Shown: one piece after another, positions 7,603 to 15,731 of the stretch | How the letters are laid out: each line of letters opens with the position of its first letter | How positions within the stretch are numbered: position 1 is the first letter of the stretch | Assembly (NCBI GenBank): GCA_030424665.1 | Contig: JAUHWN010000001.1 | Coordinates: 1-55,222, forward strand | DNA length: 55,222 nucleotides | Reading direction: 5' to 3' | From: Bdellovibrionia bacterium | GTDB lineage: Bacteria; Bdellovibrionota; Bdellovibrionia; Bdellovibrionales; JAGQZY01 | Position numbers and translations under genes: made by a program | Notes under the pieces: model-generated | Databases searched by the model: none | Seen by the model: only the letters and a program-made list of their open reading frames with translations | What the model was told of the DNA's origin: nothing

Positions 7603-9394
7603 GATTTTCCCAGTAGTTCATTTGTGCTTCCGCCTGCACTTTAAACAATTCTAAGCCCGAATGGTAGATGCAAACCTTCTTTTTGGCATATTCTCTACCC
7701 GGAGAGTCCTCCGTGTAGTTTAAATCAAATACGACCCTGGGATCCCAGTTTTCGGGAGGCCATACTTCCGCTTGATAATTCCTGCCAAGAGCCCAAATTA
7801 TACTCTTGGGCTGCAGGTCCTTGGCTGGCTTACCAATGAGATCATCTGGCCCAGCTTTGACTGTCAGACTACGGCTCGATACGCAGATAGCTTCAGGAAG
7901 TAAATACTGAATCGGGTGAAGCATTCCTCCTCCACCCCATACAACTGTATCCAAATCCTGTAGATTTTCTAAAAAACTTCGGAGACCCAATACATCGGTA
8001 TTTGTGCCCCTCCAAACTTGGTCTTTTGCATTCCAAATAATAGTGTTCAGACTCGCGATAGCTTCATCAGGATCTTTGCACAATTCGAAAGCCTTTTCTT
8101 TGAAGGGTGAAGTGATCGCTGCACCGATCAGTCCATTTTTTTGCAGCCAAGAAATAGTTTCGTCATTCCACTCTTCAGGCTCCATATCAATACGATAAAA
8201 GTTGACCTTATTTTTAAGGGCAAAATCAAGGTGCTCCATTGGTGAGCGCGAGTGCTTAACCGGATGTCCAATCACTGCAAAAAAATTATTGCCTGTAAAT
8301 TTATTGTTGACCCACTCCATCGCCGTCGGCTGATCGAGAACAACCTCATCATCGAGGCGAATATAGTTAAGACCTTTTCCTTGCGTGAATGCCAGGCGAT
8401 ACCATTGCCAACGACCCCTGTCGCTCACTGGATAGAAAAAGCGGTTTTTTCCAGTTTCTGTCCATTCATGAGCAATCATTAATTCTCTAAAGCTATTAAT
8501 TGGAACAGCCAATTTAAGATTTACTTTTCCGTCATCGAATTTATTAATTCGCTTGAGGACATCCTCGATGCTTTCAGATTCCCCTCGTTCGTGAAAAGAA
8601 ACGATGTCGCAGTGAATAGCAGGTCCGCCCCACTCCCCTGGCCAATCCACATAATCAAACTGTCCTTTAAGGCTCACATTTTCTTTCGACTTTCTAAAAC
8701 TTCGAATTGTGTAAAAGTCCGCAGCAAGTAGCTTAAGAGATTCCATTTGCTCTTCAGTAATTAGGTCATCGCGATACTCAAGCGTAGAAACTCCAAGGCG
8801 AGTCAGAACCTCAATCGTTTTAGCAAGACGCTCTCGAGATTCGAAATGTTCAGAGCGTAAAGTGAAGACCGTTCGAGACAACAAATTAAACGATTGAAAG
8901 TAACGCCACTCATTGGCTTTATTATTATCCGCACCTTCACTGATTGTGAAAGCCCAATGACAATTCTTCTTGTAGAATTCGGTTCGCTCTTGATAGCGAG
9001 TCATGTAATCTTCAAGAGGTGTCTTGGACTTATCAAAGAGTGGGCGATCTAAGAATACCCGGCCCTCATCATCAAGCTCTCTTCGAACCCAAACCACTTC
9101 CCAGTCATTTGGCATTTCTGCCATACACCCAGCTCCAACGGATATGACAATTGGAACTGGCGAACTCTTCCACTCTTCTAAAAGCGAGTAAAAGATTCTT
9201 TGTTCAATTTCACGGAACTCAGCTTCTTTATTATTTTCGAAGAAATAATTGATAGGTTTTTCAGTTCTATTTTCAATTTCATCGTCAAGGTCGATACCAA
9301 GGAGCCCTACGCCCTGCTTTTGAGCTTGGCGCATAAGACGTTTCATCAATGAGGTTTTTCCTGTACCTCTATGACCAATTAACAATATTTTCAC
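7580..9394 (-). CDS. aroKDE: Trifunctional AroK-AroD-AroE fusion (shikimate kinase, type I 3-dehydroquinase, shikimate dehydrogenase)
   Basis: 604-residue fusion of three shikimate-pathway enzymes. Residues 1-165: shikimate kinase with P-loop GHRGTGKTS (7-15), Asp35/Asp37 region and an RPLF lid. Residues about 175-365: type I dehydroquinase, with catalytic-type His268 in VSFHE and Schiff-base Lys294 in NLKLAVP. Residues about 370-604: shikimate dehydrogenase, with GHPVKHSRSP, Lys432 in SPFKEKAF, SLNT, NTD (Asp466), a glycine-rich WGGGGM nucleotide loop, FDLNY and a GLELFKVQAEAQ end. The GTG start shares one base with the aroA stop. The order in the protein (K-D-E) does not follow the reaction order (D, E, K). 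The kinase and dehydroquinase parts are divergent from common bacterial forms, but key residues remain. Confidence 0.93.
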   Translation of the reverse strand: MKILLIGHRGTGKTSLMKRLMRQAQKQGVGLLGIDLDDEIENRTEKPINYFFENNKEAEFREIEQRIFYSLLEEWKSSPVPIVISVGAGCMAEMPNDWEVVWVRRELDDEGRVFLDRPLFDKSKTPLEDYMTRYQERTEFYKKNCHWAFTISEGADNNKANEWRYFQSFNLLSRTVFTLRSEHFESRERLAKTIEVLTRLGVSTLEYRDDLITEEQMESLKLLAADFYTIRSFRKSKENVSLKGQFDYVDWPGEWGGPAIHCDIVSFHERGESESIEDVLKRINKFDDGKVNLKLAVPINSFRELMIAHEWTETGKNRFFYPVSDRGRWQWYRLAFTQGKGLNYIRLDDEVVLDQPTAMEWVNNKFTGNNFFAVIGHPVKHSRSPMEHLDFALKNKVNFYRIDMEPEEWNDETISWLQKNGLIGAAITSPFKEKAFELCKDPDEAIASLNTIIWNAKDQVWRGTNTDVLGLRSFLENLQDLDTVVWGGGGMLHPIQYLLPEAICVSSRSLTVKAGPDDLIGKPAKDLQPKSIIWALGRNYQAEVWPPENWDPRVVFDLNYTEDSPGREYAKKKVCIYHSGLELFKVQAEAQMNYWENHVSQSLG

Positions 9395-10584
9395 TAAAGG
9401 CTCCGTTGGACTTCCCAGAAGTGTGCGAAACTTTTTTTGACAACACCCTTATCTTTTATTGTAACCCGAGCACCGGCCTGTATGGCAACTGCTCCGGCCA
9501 TGGCTATTCGATGGTCAGAATCAGGACTTAAATCTATCGGCTTAAGGGACGAAAGAAACTTTCGATCCACTGGCTTTAATATTTTAAAAGAATCATCGTT
9601 CGACTCGAAACCAACGCCCAGGGCTTCCATTAGAAGCTCGATATTTTTGAGACGATTTGACTCTTTGTACCGAAGATTTTTAAGACTAGTAAACGATGAG
9701 CCAGTTTGAGCAAAAGCACACAAAACTGACAGTACCGGAAAAAGGTCCGGACTTTGTACTAGATCTATATGAACACCGCGATAACCAGAGGAACCCCGAA
9801 CTGACCATACTCTGTTTTGCATTTCATTGATGATTCCCATTTGAGAGAAAATTTCTCTAATCTTCGAATCCGATTGGACACTTTCGCTCAATAAATTTTC
9901 TATTTTTACTTCACCCTCGCTCAGAGCAGCGAGACAGCCTACTGAAGCTGCACTACTCCAATCGTCTTCAATTTGAAATCTTTCCATAGAAGTTTCATTG
10001 ATCTCACTCATTGATCGCCAACTCAGTTGATTTCCATTCAATTGTACATTTGAACTCGTGAGCTCATTCACTAAATTAAGACTCATTAAGAAATAACTTT
10101 TTGATGACAATAATGATTCTAAGTAAACATCAAATTCATAACTCAATCCAATACTTGAAAGTATAAAAGCACTGGCAAATTGACTGGATTTTTCGCAATC
10201 AATTAAGACTTTTTCTTTAGGCTTCCACGGGCCCTTCACTTTAATTAGGTTTCTACCACTCGAAACTTTCACTCCGAGCTGGTCGAGTAAATCAATGAGT
10301 TCATTCATCGGCCTTCTAAAAAGAGATTCTGAACCCTTTATAGTGATCTCGAAATTTTCACGACTCGCACGGAGGGCAAAAAATCGAAACGATGTTCCCC
10401 CCTCACCGAGGTAAAAATCGTTTTCTCCCTTTTTTAGTTTCGAAAGGGCTTCTTTTAGATACTTGACATCCTCACTGAGATTTTCTTCAACTTTCAAATT
10501 TTTACTAGAAAAGGATGAAATAATAAGAGATCGATTCGCAATCGACTTTGAAGGCCCAACTCGTCCTTGCCAGAGAGTTCTCAT
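9394..10584 (-). CDS. aroA: 3-phosphoshikimate 1-carboxyvinyltransferase (EPSP synthase)
   Basis: Adds enolpyruvate from PEP to shikimate 3-phosphate. At 396 residues it is a compact member (usual 420-450). Family blocks: GPSKSIANRSLI (Lys and Ser/Arg substrate contacts) at 10-21, GEGGTSFRFF where most enzymes have GNAGTAMR, SSQFASA, SPDLFPVLSV, KESNRL and DHRIAMA. The N-to-E and A-to-G changes in the GNAGT loop (PEP-side loop) make it divergent from textbook class I and II enzymes, although the loop glycine next to Thr is kept. The ATG overlaps the aroB stop (ATGA) and the stop touches the aroKDE start, so all three are coupled. Confidence 0.95.
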   Translation of the reverse strand: MRTLWQGRVGPSKSIANRSLIISSFSSKNLKVEENLSEDVKYLKEALSKLKKGENDFYLGEGGTSFRFFALRASRENFEITIKGSESLFRRPMNELIDLLDQLGVKVSSGRNLIKVKGPWKPKEKVLIDCEKSSQFASAFILSSIGLSYEFDVYLESLLSSKSYFLMSLNLVNELTSSNVQLNGNQLSWRSMSEINETSMERFQIEDDWSSAASVGCLAALSEGEVKIENLLSESVQSDSKIREIFSQMGIINEMQNRVWSVRGSSGYRGVHIDLVQSPDLFPVLSVLCAFAQTGSSFTSLKNLRYKESNRLKNIELLMEALGVGFESNDDSFKILKPVDRKFLSSLKPIDLSPDSDHRIAMAGAVAIQAGARVTIKDKGVVKKSFAHFWEVQRSL

Positions 10585-11630
10585 CGAATAAATCCTTGGC
10601 GCTTTAATTCAGACAAAAGATTTTGCAAATTCACATTAAGCTTCTTGGGACGCCCCTTAGCTTGCAAAAATACAAACCCGACCCCATCTCTACTCGACTC
10701 CTTCTTGTCTTTAAAGAGAAGAGCTTTCACCCGATTTAACTTCAATTCCTTTTGCGACCGGAGCTGCAAGGCTTCATATCGAGGAATACTCGTGTTAACA
10801 ATTAGCTGACACCATTGTTCACAGGTATTTTCACTCAATCCAACTTTCTTTTGTGAGAATTTAAGTGTGAAGATTAATCCCATGGCCACTGCCTCACCAT
10901 GGGAGAGATCTAACAGGATCTCGAAGACATGTCCCATGCTATGACCTAAATTTAAGTGGGATCGAATCCCTTTTGTTTCTTTAGGGTCCTTTTTTAGAAT
11001 TGAGTATTTAACCGCAATGCTTTCTCGCAACTGAGTCCAGAGGTCTGACTTTTCTAAAGACTTTCCTATTTTCTCTATCTGAGCCCAAGGCTTTCTACAT
11101 AAAAGGGCATGTTTTATGTGCTCAGCAAAGGCTTGACGCTCTAAGCGCTGACCTTGTTGTTTAAGGATAGATTTGACGAGATAAACTTTTGAAGCAAAGT
11201 GAAATGTTCCTAGCTGATTCTTTACTTCTCCTGAATTAAGAGCTGTTTTTCCCCCATGGGCCGAATCGATAGCAGCGAGCCAGGTTGTTGGAATTTGCTG
11301 AAAATCAATACCTCGGTGGTAGACGCTGGCAAAGAATCCAGCGAAGTCTCCGACGGACCCACCACCAAGAGCTATAACCTGAGCTTCTTGCTTTTTAACT
11401 CCGCCAATAATTTTTGATATTCGAGAAAAGTGTTTTGGGAAATTATCAAGCGACTTTAGGGGTTCGCCAGCCTTGACACCGTAGCGGTTTTTAAACTGCC
11501 TTATGAAGTATCGCAAAGACGGGCTGATTCTTTCTAAACGGCGGTCATAAATGAGAACAGCCTCTGGCCTGAAAGTCTTACGACTCGGCAGATGGGTAGA
11601 AAATCGGCAATTTTCAATACTTGGAACCAT
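10581..11630 (-). CDS. aroB: 3-dehydroquinate synthase
   Basis: NAD- and metal-dependent cyclase acting on DAHP. Motifs: GGGSVGDFAGFFASVYHRGIDFQQIPTT (NAD-binding and active-site segment, about 90-117), DSAHGGKTALN, the metal-ligand Glu in AEHIKHALL, and metal-ligand His residues in LNLGHSMGHVFE and HGEAVAMGL. 349 residues, normal length. It is first in the aroB-A-KDE-C operon, about 50 bp after the leftward secreted-protein gene. Only a weak ribosome site (GCTTCAGACT) precedes its ATG, and transcription may read through from upstream. Confidence 0.95.
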   Translation of the reverse strand: MVPSIENCRFSTHLPSRKTFRPEAVLIYDRRLERISPSLRYFIRQFKNRYGVKAGEPLKSLDNFPKHFSRISKIIGGVKKQEAQVIALGGGSVGDFAGFFASVYHRGIDFQQIPTTWLAAIDSAHGGKTALNSGEVKNQLGTFHFASKVYLVKSILKQQGQRLERQAFAEHIKHALLCRKPWAQIEKIGKSLEKSDLWTQLRESIAVKYSILKKDPKETKGIRSHLNLGHSMGHVFEILLDLSHGEAVAMGLIFTLKFSQKKVGLSENTCEQWCQLIVNTSIPRYEALQLRSQKELKLNRVKALLFKDKKESSRDGVGFVFLQAKGRPKKLNVNLQNLLSELKRQGFIR

Positions 11631-11680
11631 AGTCTGAAGCTAGCAGAAGGAGGCTCGGGTTCCAAGCAGTGATTTATCAG

Positions 11681-13378
11681 TTAATTGGGGTTATCAAGTC
11701 GATTTGCCTCTTCTGAAATTGCATCAGATTGCTCGAGGATATCACGTCCATTACTCATATCGCCCTCTAAAAGGCCTTTGATTCGGCCGAGAAGCTGGGT
11801 TCCTAGGCTGAATACATTGGCATAAATTTCGTGGTATTCCTCAAGAGACTCTACCATCTTTTGAACCTGCTCTGATAAAGACACCAAACTGACGTTATCA
11901 GGGTTTTCTTGCCGCAATCCCTCTACATGTGAAAGGAGGCCTTTTAACTTTGATTTTAACTCGCCGATAACTTGCGTATCAGGAGTGGACTCAGTGACAC
12001 CACTGACCATTAAGTTCAAGCGATAGGTAAAACGACTAATGAAACCATTGAGTTTTTCTCGGGACTCACGGTCCACGCTTCCAGCGGCGATCACTCGACT
12101 AACAACGGATTGACCATCACTGATGTCCTGGTTGACGTGAAAGAGGTGAGAAAATCGAATATCATTGCTGACTTCATAAGAGGCCGTCTGAAATTCGTTA
12201 AGAGCTTTCATAAAGTTCAAAGATGATTGCCCACTCTGAAGGTCCTCGGGTTCGTATGAAAGCAAGCTATCAATACTTTGATTAAATAACTTTAAGTCGG
12301 TTGCAAAATCAATTTGTCTTTGAAAGTCTCTCAGTGACCTTACCTCATTAGGGTCACCTGCTATTAGGTTTTCTTCGGCTTTAATAGCGAGCTTAGTTCT
12401 TTTTCTCCAAGTTCTGCGAACCACCGCCGGAAGCCAACTAGGCACGCTCGATAAAAACAAAAATGTAGACCCACCCATTGCTGCGAAAAGATCGGGACGC
12501 ACTACCATCGGGCTGGTCAACCAAGCGGTAAACTGTGAAACAAGACCTGGGTTAGCAAAACCTAGAGCTGTTAAGCCAATACTAACTACCGCAGTCGCTC
12601 CAAGGTGAACAGCTAAAGACTTTCCTGTACTTCTCTGACCAAAAATACTCATGGCTCTATTGTAAGCCCGAGTCGTACGAACAATGGCCGTCGTTTTTGC
12701 GATCTTACCTGAATAGTTTTGCTCTAATGCTTCGTTGATCAAACCAATTAAAGCTCTCTTTTTTTCGGGATCGTTATAGGCTTCATTTATCAGGCGAGCT
12801 TGGTACTCGATTTTATCTAAAGTTAAACCATAGATCTCATGATCACTCAGATAAAACGTCGTCGCTTTGAGCCTTTCATTGGTCTCATCAAGGGTGTCTG
12901 TTCTGGGGTTCCGACCATGAAACTCAATAATATCTGCTGGAGTTGGATTTCCATGTCCAATCCAATAGAACCAGTATTGTTCTCGCAGCTTTTCTAAAAT
13001 TCTTTCGGCGTAGGTATTTCGAAAGTTAAAGTTTCTAACGATTTCCTTGTGATCGGCATCTTTTGTGACCTCCCAGACAATCATTGCAAAGACTGGGTCG
13101 GCAAACATTAAACCCTCTTCTTCAACATATTTTTCGAATGCAGCCTTCTTCGCTTCAAACTCTCTACGATCGCGCGCCATCGGATTTAAAACATCGACGT
13201 TCTGCCCACTGACAGGCACAACTTCTCTACCCGCCGATTGAGACTGGGTAAAAATCTCAACAACTCTTTCTTCGCAAAGCCCAACATCTTGGGCACTAAC
13301 TTCGGTTCCCCACATCAAGGGAGCCACGGTTAAAAGAATCAAAAGTTTTAACAAATAAAACCGACAACTTGGGTTCAT
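11681..13378 (-). CDS. Secreted or membrane-anchored protein of unknown function with two central hydrophobic segments
   Basis: 565 residues from ATG at 13378, chosen over an upstream GTG because GGAG sits 5-6 bp before this ATG. The N-terminus is a signal peptide (KLLILLTVAPLMWG, cleavage near SAQD). Residues roughly 85-240 are helical and charged. Two hydrophobic stretches follow (about 255-275, VHLGATAVVSIGLTALGF, and about 300-320, AMGGSTFLFLSS), separated by a short loop and followed by RRTWRKRTK, typical of a membrane hairpin with a basic cytoplasmic flank. The C-terminal 220 residues are predominantly helical and acidic, possibly coiled coil. No family was recognised. It lies between ung and aroB on the same strand and is probably independently expressed. 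Confidence 0.75.
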   Translation of the reverse strand: MNPSCRFYLLKLLILLTVAPLMWGTEVSAQDVGLCEERVVEIFTQSQSAGREVVPVSGQNVDVLNPMARDRREFEAKKAAFEKYVEEEGLMFADPVFAMIVWEVTKDADHKEIVRNFNFRNTYAERILEKLREQYWFYWIGHGNPTPADIIEFHGRNPRTDTLDETNERLKATTFYLSDHEIYGLTLDKIEYQARLINEAYNDPEKKRALIGLINEALEQNYSGKIAKTTAIVRTTRAYNRAMSIFGQRSTGKSLAVHLGATAVVSIGLTALGFANPGLVSQFTAWLTSPMVVRPDLFAAMGGSTFLFLSSVPSWLPAVVRRTWRKRTKLAIKAEENLIAGDPNEVRSLRDFQRQIDFATDLKLFNQSIDSLLSYEPEDLQSGQSSLNFMKALNEFQTASYEVSNDIRFSHLFHVNQDISDGQSVVSRVIAAGSVDRESREKLNGFISRFTYRLNLMVSGVTESTPDTQVIGELKSKLKGLLSHVEGLRQENPDNVSLVSLSEQVQKMVESLEEYHEIYANVFSLGTQLLGRIKGLLEGDMSNGRDILEQSDAISEEANRLDNPN

Positions 13379-13500
13379 TATATTCTCCACAGTTCAGAAT
13401 CTTAGTAGCCCTTCACAGTGCACTATGTGTACCATGGCCAACCTGAATGTAGATTTATAAATACCTTATATTACTATGTTTTTACCGGACATTCTGAGTC

Positions 13501-14223
13501 CTATTGGGCCGTCTCCGCGTTTTGTGATACCTTGGGGCTAATATTGGGAAGTTGCCAATCAATGGTCTCTAAATTTCTTTCTCGAAGGAAGTTATTAACC
13601 TTTGAAAAAGGTTTCGAACCAAAGAAACCCCGATGGGCCGATAGTGGAGATGGGTGAACACTCTCCAGAACTAAGTGCTTCTTTCGATCGACAGAAGCTG
13701 CCTTTTTCTGGGCATAGCTTCCCCATAAAATAAATGCGATGGGGTTTTCAGATTTATTGAGTTCCTCAACGACTCGATCCGTAAAGCGCTCCCACCCCTT
13801 TTTTTGGTGAGCTCCTGCTTGGCCCTTTTCGACGGTCAGGACACTGTTTAGGAGTAACACCCCTTGGTCAGCCCAGTGGCTTAAACATCCGTGATTGGGA
13901 GTTTCTGTAGATACATCTGACTGGAGTTCTTTAAATATATTTTTCAAAGAAGGAGGCGATTGAATCCCCGGTTGAACTGAAAAACAAAGTCCGTGGGCTT
14001 GGTTAGGCCCATGATAGGGATCTTGACCAATAATTACAACTTTCACTTTGTCGAAGGGAGTTTTATTAAGGGCTGCAAAATAATCTTTCCCTCGCGGGTA
14101 AATCGTCGCCCCTGAGTCGTAGCGCTCTTTTAAAAATGACTTAAGCTCTTGCATATAATCTTTTGCAAACTCATCCTCTAAACGGTGTTTCCAGCTTGGC
14201 TCTAAATCGATATTAATCTGCAA
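13501..14223 (-). CDS. ung: Uracil-DNA glycosylase, family 1
   Basis: Removes uracil from DNA at the start of base-excision repair. 240 residues with the water-activating GQDPYHG motif (about 65-71, Asp as general base), LLLNSVLTVEKGQAGAH, FILWGSYAQ and the HPSPLSAHRGFFG leucine-intercalation loop. The start is TTG with a strong GAGGGGG site 5 bp upstream, so an internal ATG is unnecessary. It diverges from the alkyladenine glycosylase gene with only about 60 bp between starts, making a small base-excision-repair pair. The last about 15 residues beyond the conserved core are strain-specific tail. Confidence 0.96.
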   Translation of the reverse strand: MQINIDLEPSWKHRLEDEFAKDYMQELKSFLKERYDSGATIYPRGKDYFAALNKTPFDKVKVVIIGQDPYHGPNQAHGLCFSVQPGIQSPPSLKNIFKELQSDVSTETPNHGCLSHWADQGVLLLNSVLTVEKGQAGAHQKKGWERFTDRVVEELNKSENPIAFILWGSYAQKKAASVDRKKHLVLESVHPSPLSAHRGFFGSKPFSKVNNFLRERNLETIDWQLPNISPKVSQNAETAQ

Positions 14224-14285
14224 TTTTTCCCCCTCGATACCTTTGAGCTATCAAAGTCCACAGCGATTGTCTAGAATAGGAAGCC

Positions 14286-14912
14286 ATGAAACCTTCGAAT
14301 TTTGACATAATAAAAGCTGAGTTCTTTGATCGAGATACTAAAAAAGTCGCAAAAGATCTCCTGGGGAAGATTCTAAGGGTTCAGCACCCAGGCGAACCAG
14401 AAGTTCTCTGCAAAATTGTTGAAACAGAAGCTTACTTAGGCCTTAAAGACCCCGCCTGTCATACCTTTGGCGGCAAAAGATCCCCGCGCAATGAATCCAT
14501 GTGGCAAAAAGCTGGAACGAGTTATGTTTACTTTATTTATGGAATGTACCATTGCCTCAACTTTGTGACTCGCTCTGAGAGAGAACCAGAAGCGGTACTA
14601 ATAAGGGCTATTGAACCTTTATCGGGTCAAGACCTCATCAAAAAGCGCCGTAAGAGTAAAAAAGAAATTGATTGGACAAATGGCCCAGGCAAACTTTGTA
14701 TGGCCCTCAATATAAATAAGAAGCATGATGGCCTCAACTTAGAGAAAAAACCGATTCAAGTTCTTTCGGGCGACGAGATTGCTACAAAGTATATTGTAAG
14801 CACACCGCGGATAGGAATCGGCACCAAACACGATGCTTGTTTTTGGAAACTTCGATTTTTTATAAAAGACAATCCTTGGGTCTCAAAAGTTCCCTCGGGA
14901 AACCCAAAATAA
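14286..14912 (+). CDS. mpg: 3-methyladenine DNA glycosylase (AAG/MPG family)
   Basis: Excises alkylated purines. The 208-residue sequence has AKDLLGKIL, the catalytic VETEAYLG block with general-base Glu, DPACHTFGGKRSPRNESMW, YVYFIYGMYHCLNFVT (DNA-intercalating Tyr), EAVLIRAIEP and NGPGKLCMALNI. The length is normal. AGGAAG is positioned 4-5 bp before the ATG. It diverges from ung. The convergent gene downstream begins its stop codon 3 bp after this one ends. No SOS-like TTAC array like the lexA one is visible in the short intergenic region. Confidence 0.94.
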   Translation: MKPSNFDIIKAEFFDRDTKKVAKDLLGKILRVQHPGEPEVLCKIVETEAYLGLKDPACHTFGGKRSPRNESMWQKAGTSYVYFIYGMYHCLNFVTRSEREPEAVLIRAIEPLSGQDLIKKRRKSKKEIDWTNGPGKLCMALNINKKHDGLNLEKKPIQVLSGDEIATKYIVSTPRIGIGTKHDACFWKLRFFIKDNPWVSKVPSGNPK

Positions 14913-14914
14913 GA

Positions 14915-15502
14915 TTACTCGGCCTGAATCTGGCAGTAAAAATCAGAAGTCCACTGAGGATTCTTGGCCTCACCTTTAATTAAAAAGTACTTTCCCATGA
15001 TTTTAACTTCATTTTTCATGGACCATTGCTCGATGGTTGAAGAGCTTAAAAGAAGACGCTCTTCCATGCGATGAATAACATTATTATCGCCATGTCTAAG
15101 ACGGGCCTGGGTGCGAATACTATTGATTCTCTCACTACAGGTAATACCTCTCGGACCAAAAGATTCAAAATCATTAGCGGCAACTAAAGTTAACTTGGGC
15201 CCAGATTTGAGAAGGTATACTGGGGCCGTAAATTCATCTCGATAGGTCGCCTTGGTTTTTTGTCGCAATTGATAAACACAATACCCAGGACCCGAGGCGG
15301 TCATAGCTCGCGAAATTCTACGGGCGCCTTTTGATTGATATCTCAGTTTAAAGTTTTCAAAGAGAGAAATTTTATTATTAAGACTTGGAGTCAGGTCTTT
15401 CGAGTTTTCAACCCACGCCTTTTTGTCCAAACGACAAATATCTGCCACCGCCGTCAGCGATAATAAATTGAACATTAAAATGGCCAAGATGACTTTTTTC
15501 AT
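14915..15502 (-). CDS. Small secreted protein of unknown function
   Basis: 195 residues with a type I signal peptide (MKKVILAILMFNLLSLTAVA, probable cleavage before DICRL). The mature part has four or five Cys residues (CRLD, YCVYQ, ITCSER, FYCQIQ), consistent with periplasmic disulfides, and alternating polar/hydrophobic segments. No family was recognised. It converges on mpg, and its upstream region faces the VTT/flavin-reductase gene, with 229 bp of AT-rich promoter-like sequence between them. The function is unknown. Confidence 0.7.
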   Translation of the reverse strand: MKKVILAILMFNLLSLTAVADICRLDKKAWVENSKDLTPSLNNKISLFENFKLRYQSKGARRISRAMTASGPGYCVYQLRQKTKATYRDEFTAPVYLLKSGPKLTLVAANDFESFGPRGITCSERINSIRTQARLRHGDNNVIHRMEERLLLSSSTIEQWSMKNEVKIMGKYFLIKGEAKNPQWTSDFYCQIQAE

Positions 15503-15731
15503 AGACCTAAGTACCCCTAAAACCGTCCCAATCTATCCAATGCTATTGCAAAGAGTCAATTTTCCTCCGTAACATTTGCGGCTTTTTTTACGAAGTTTTG
15601 TAAAAAGCACAAGATTAAAAGCTCCAAGCAAGAGGGCCAATTTTTAAAAAAATTAGTTATCGTAAGGCTTTAGCTGTGTTTTTATTAAATATTAGAAATC
15701 GGCAATTCTCTCCACTGAGGAGCACCTTCAT

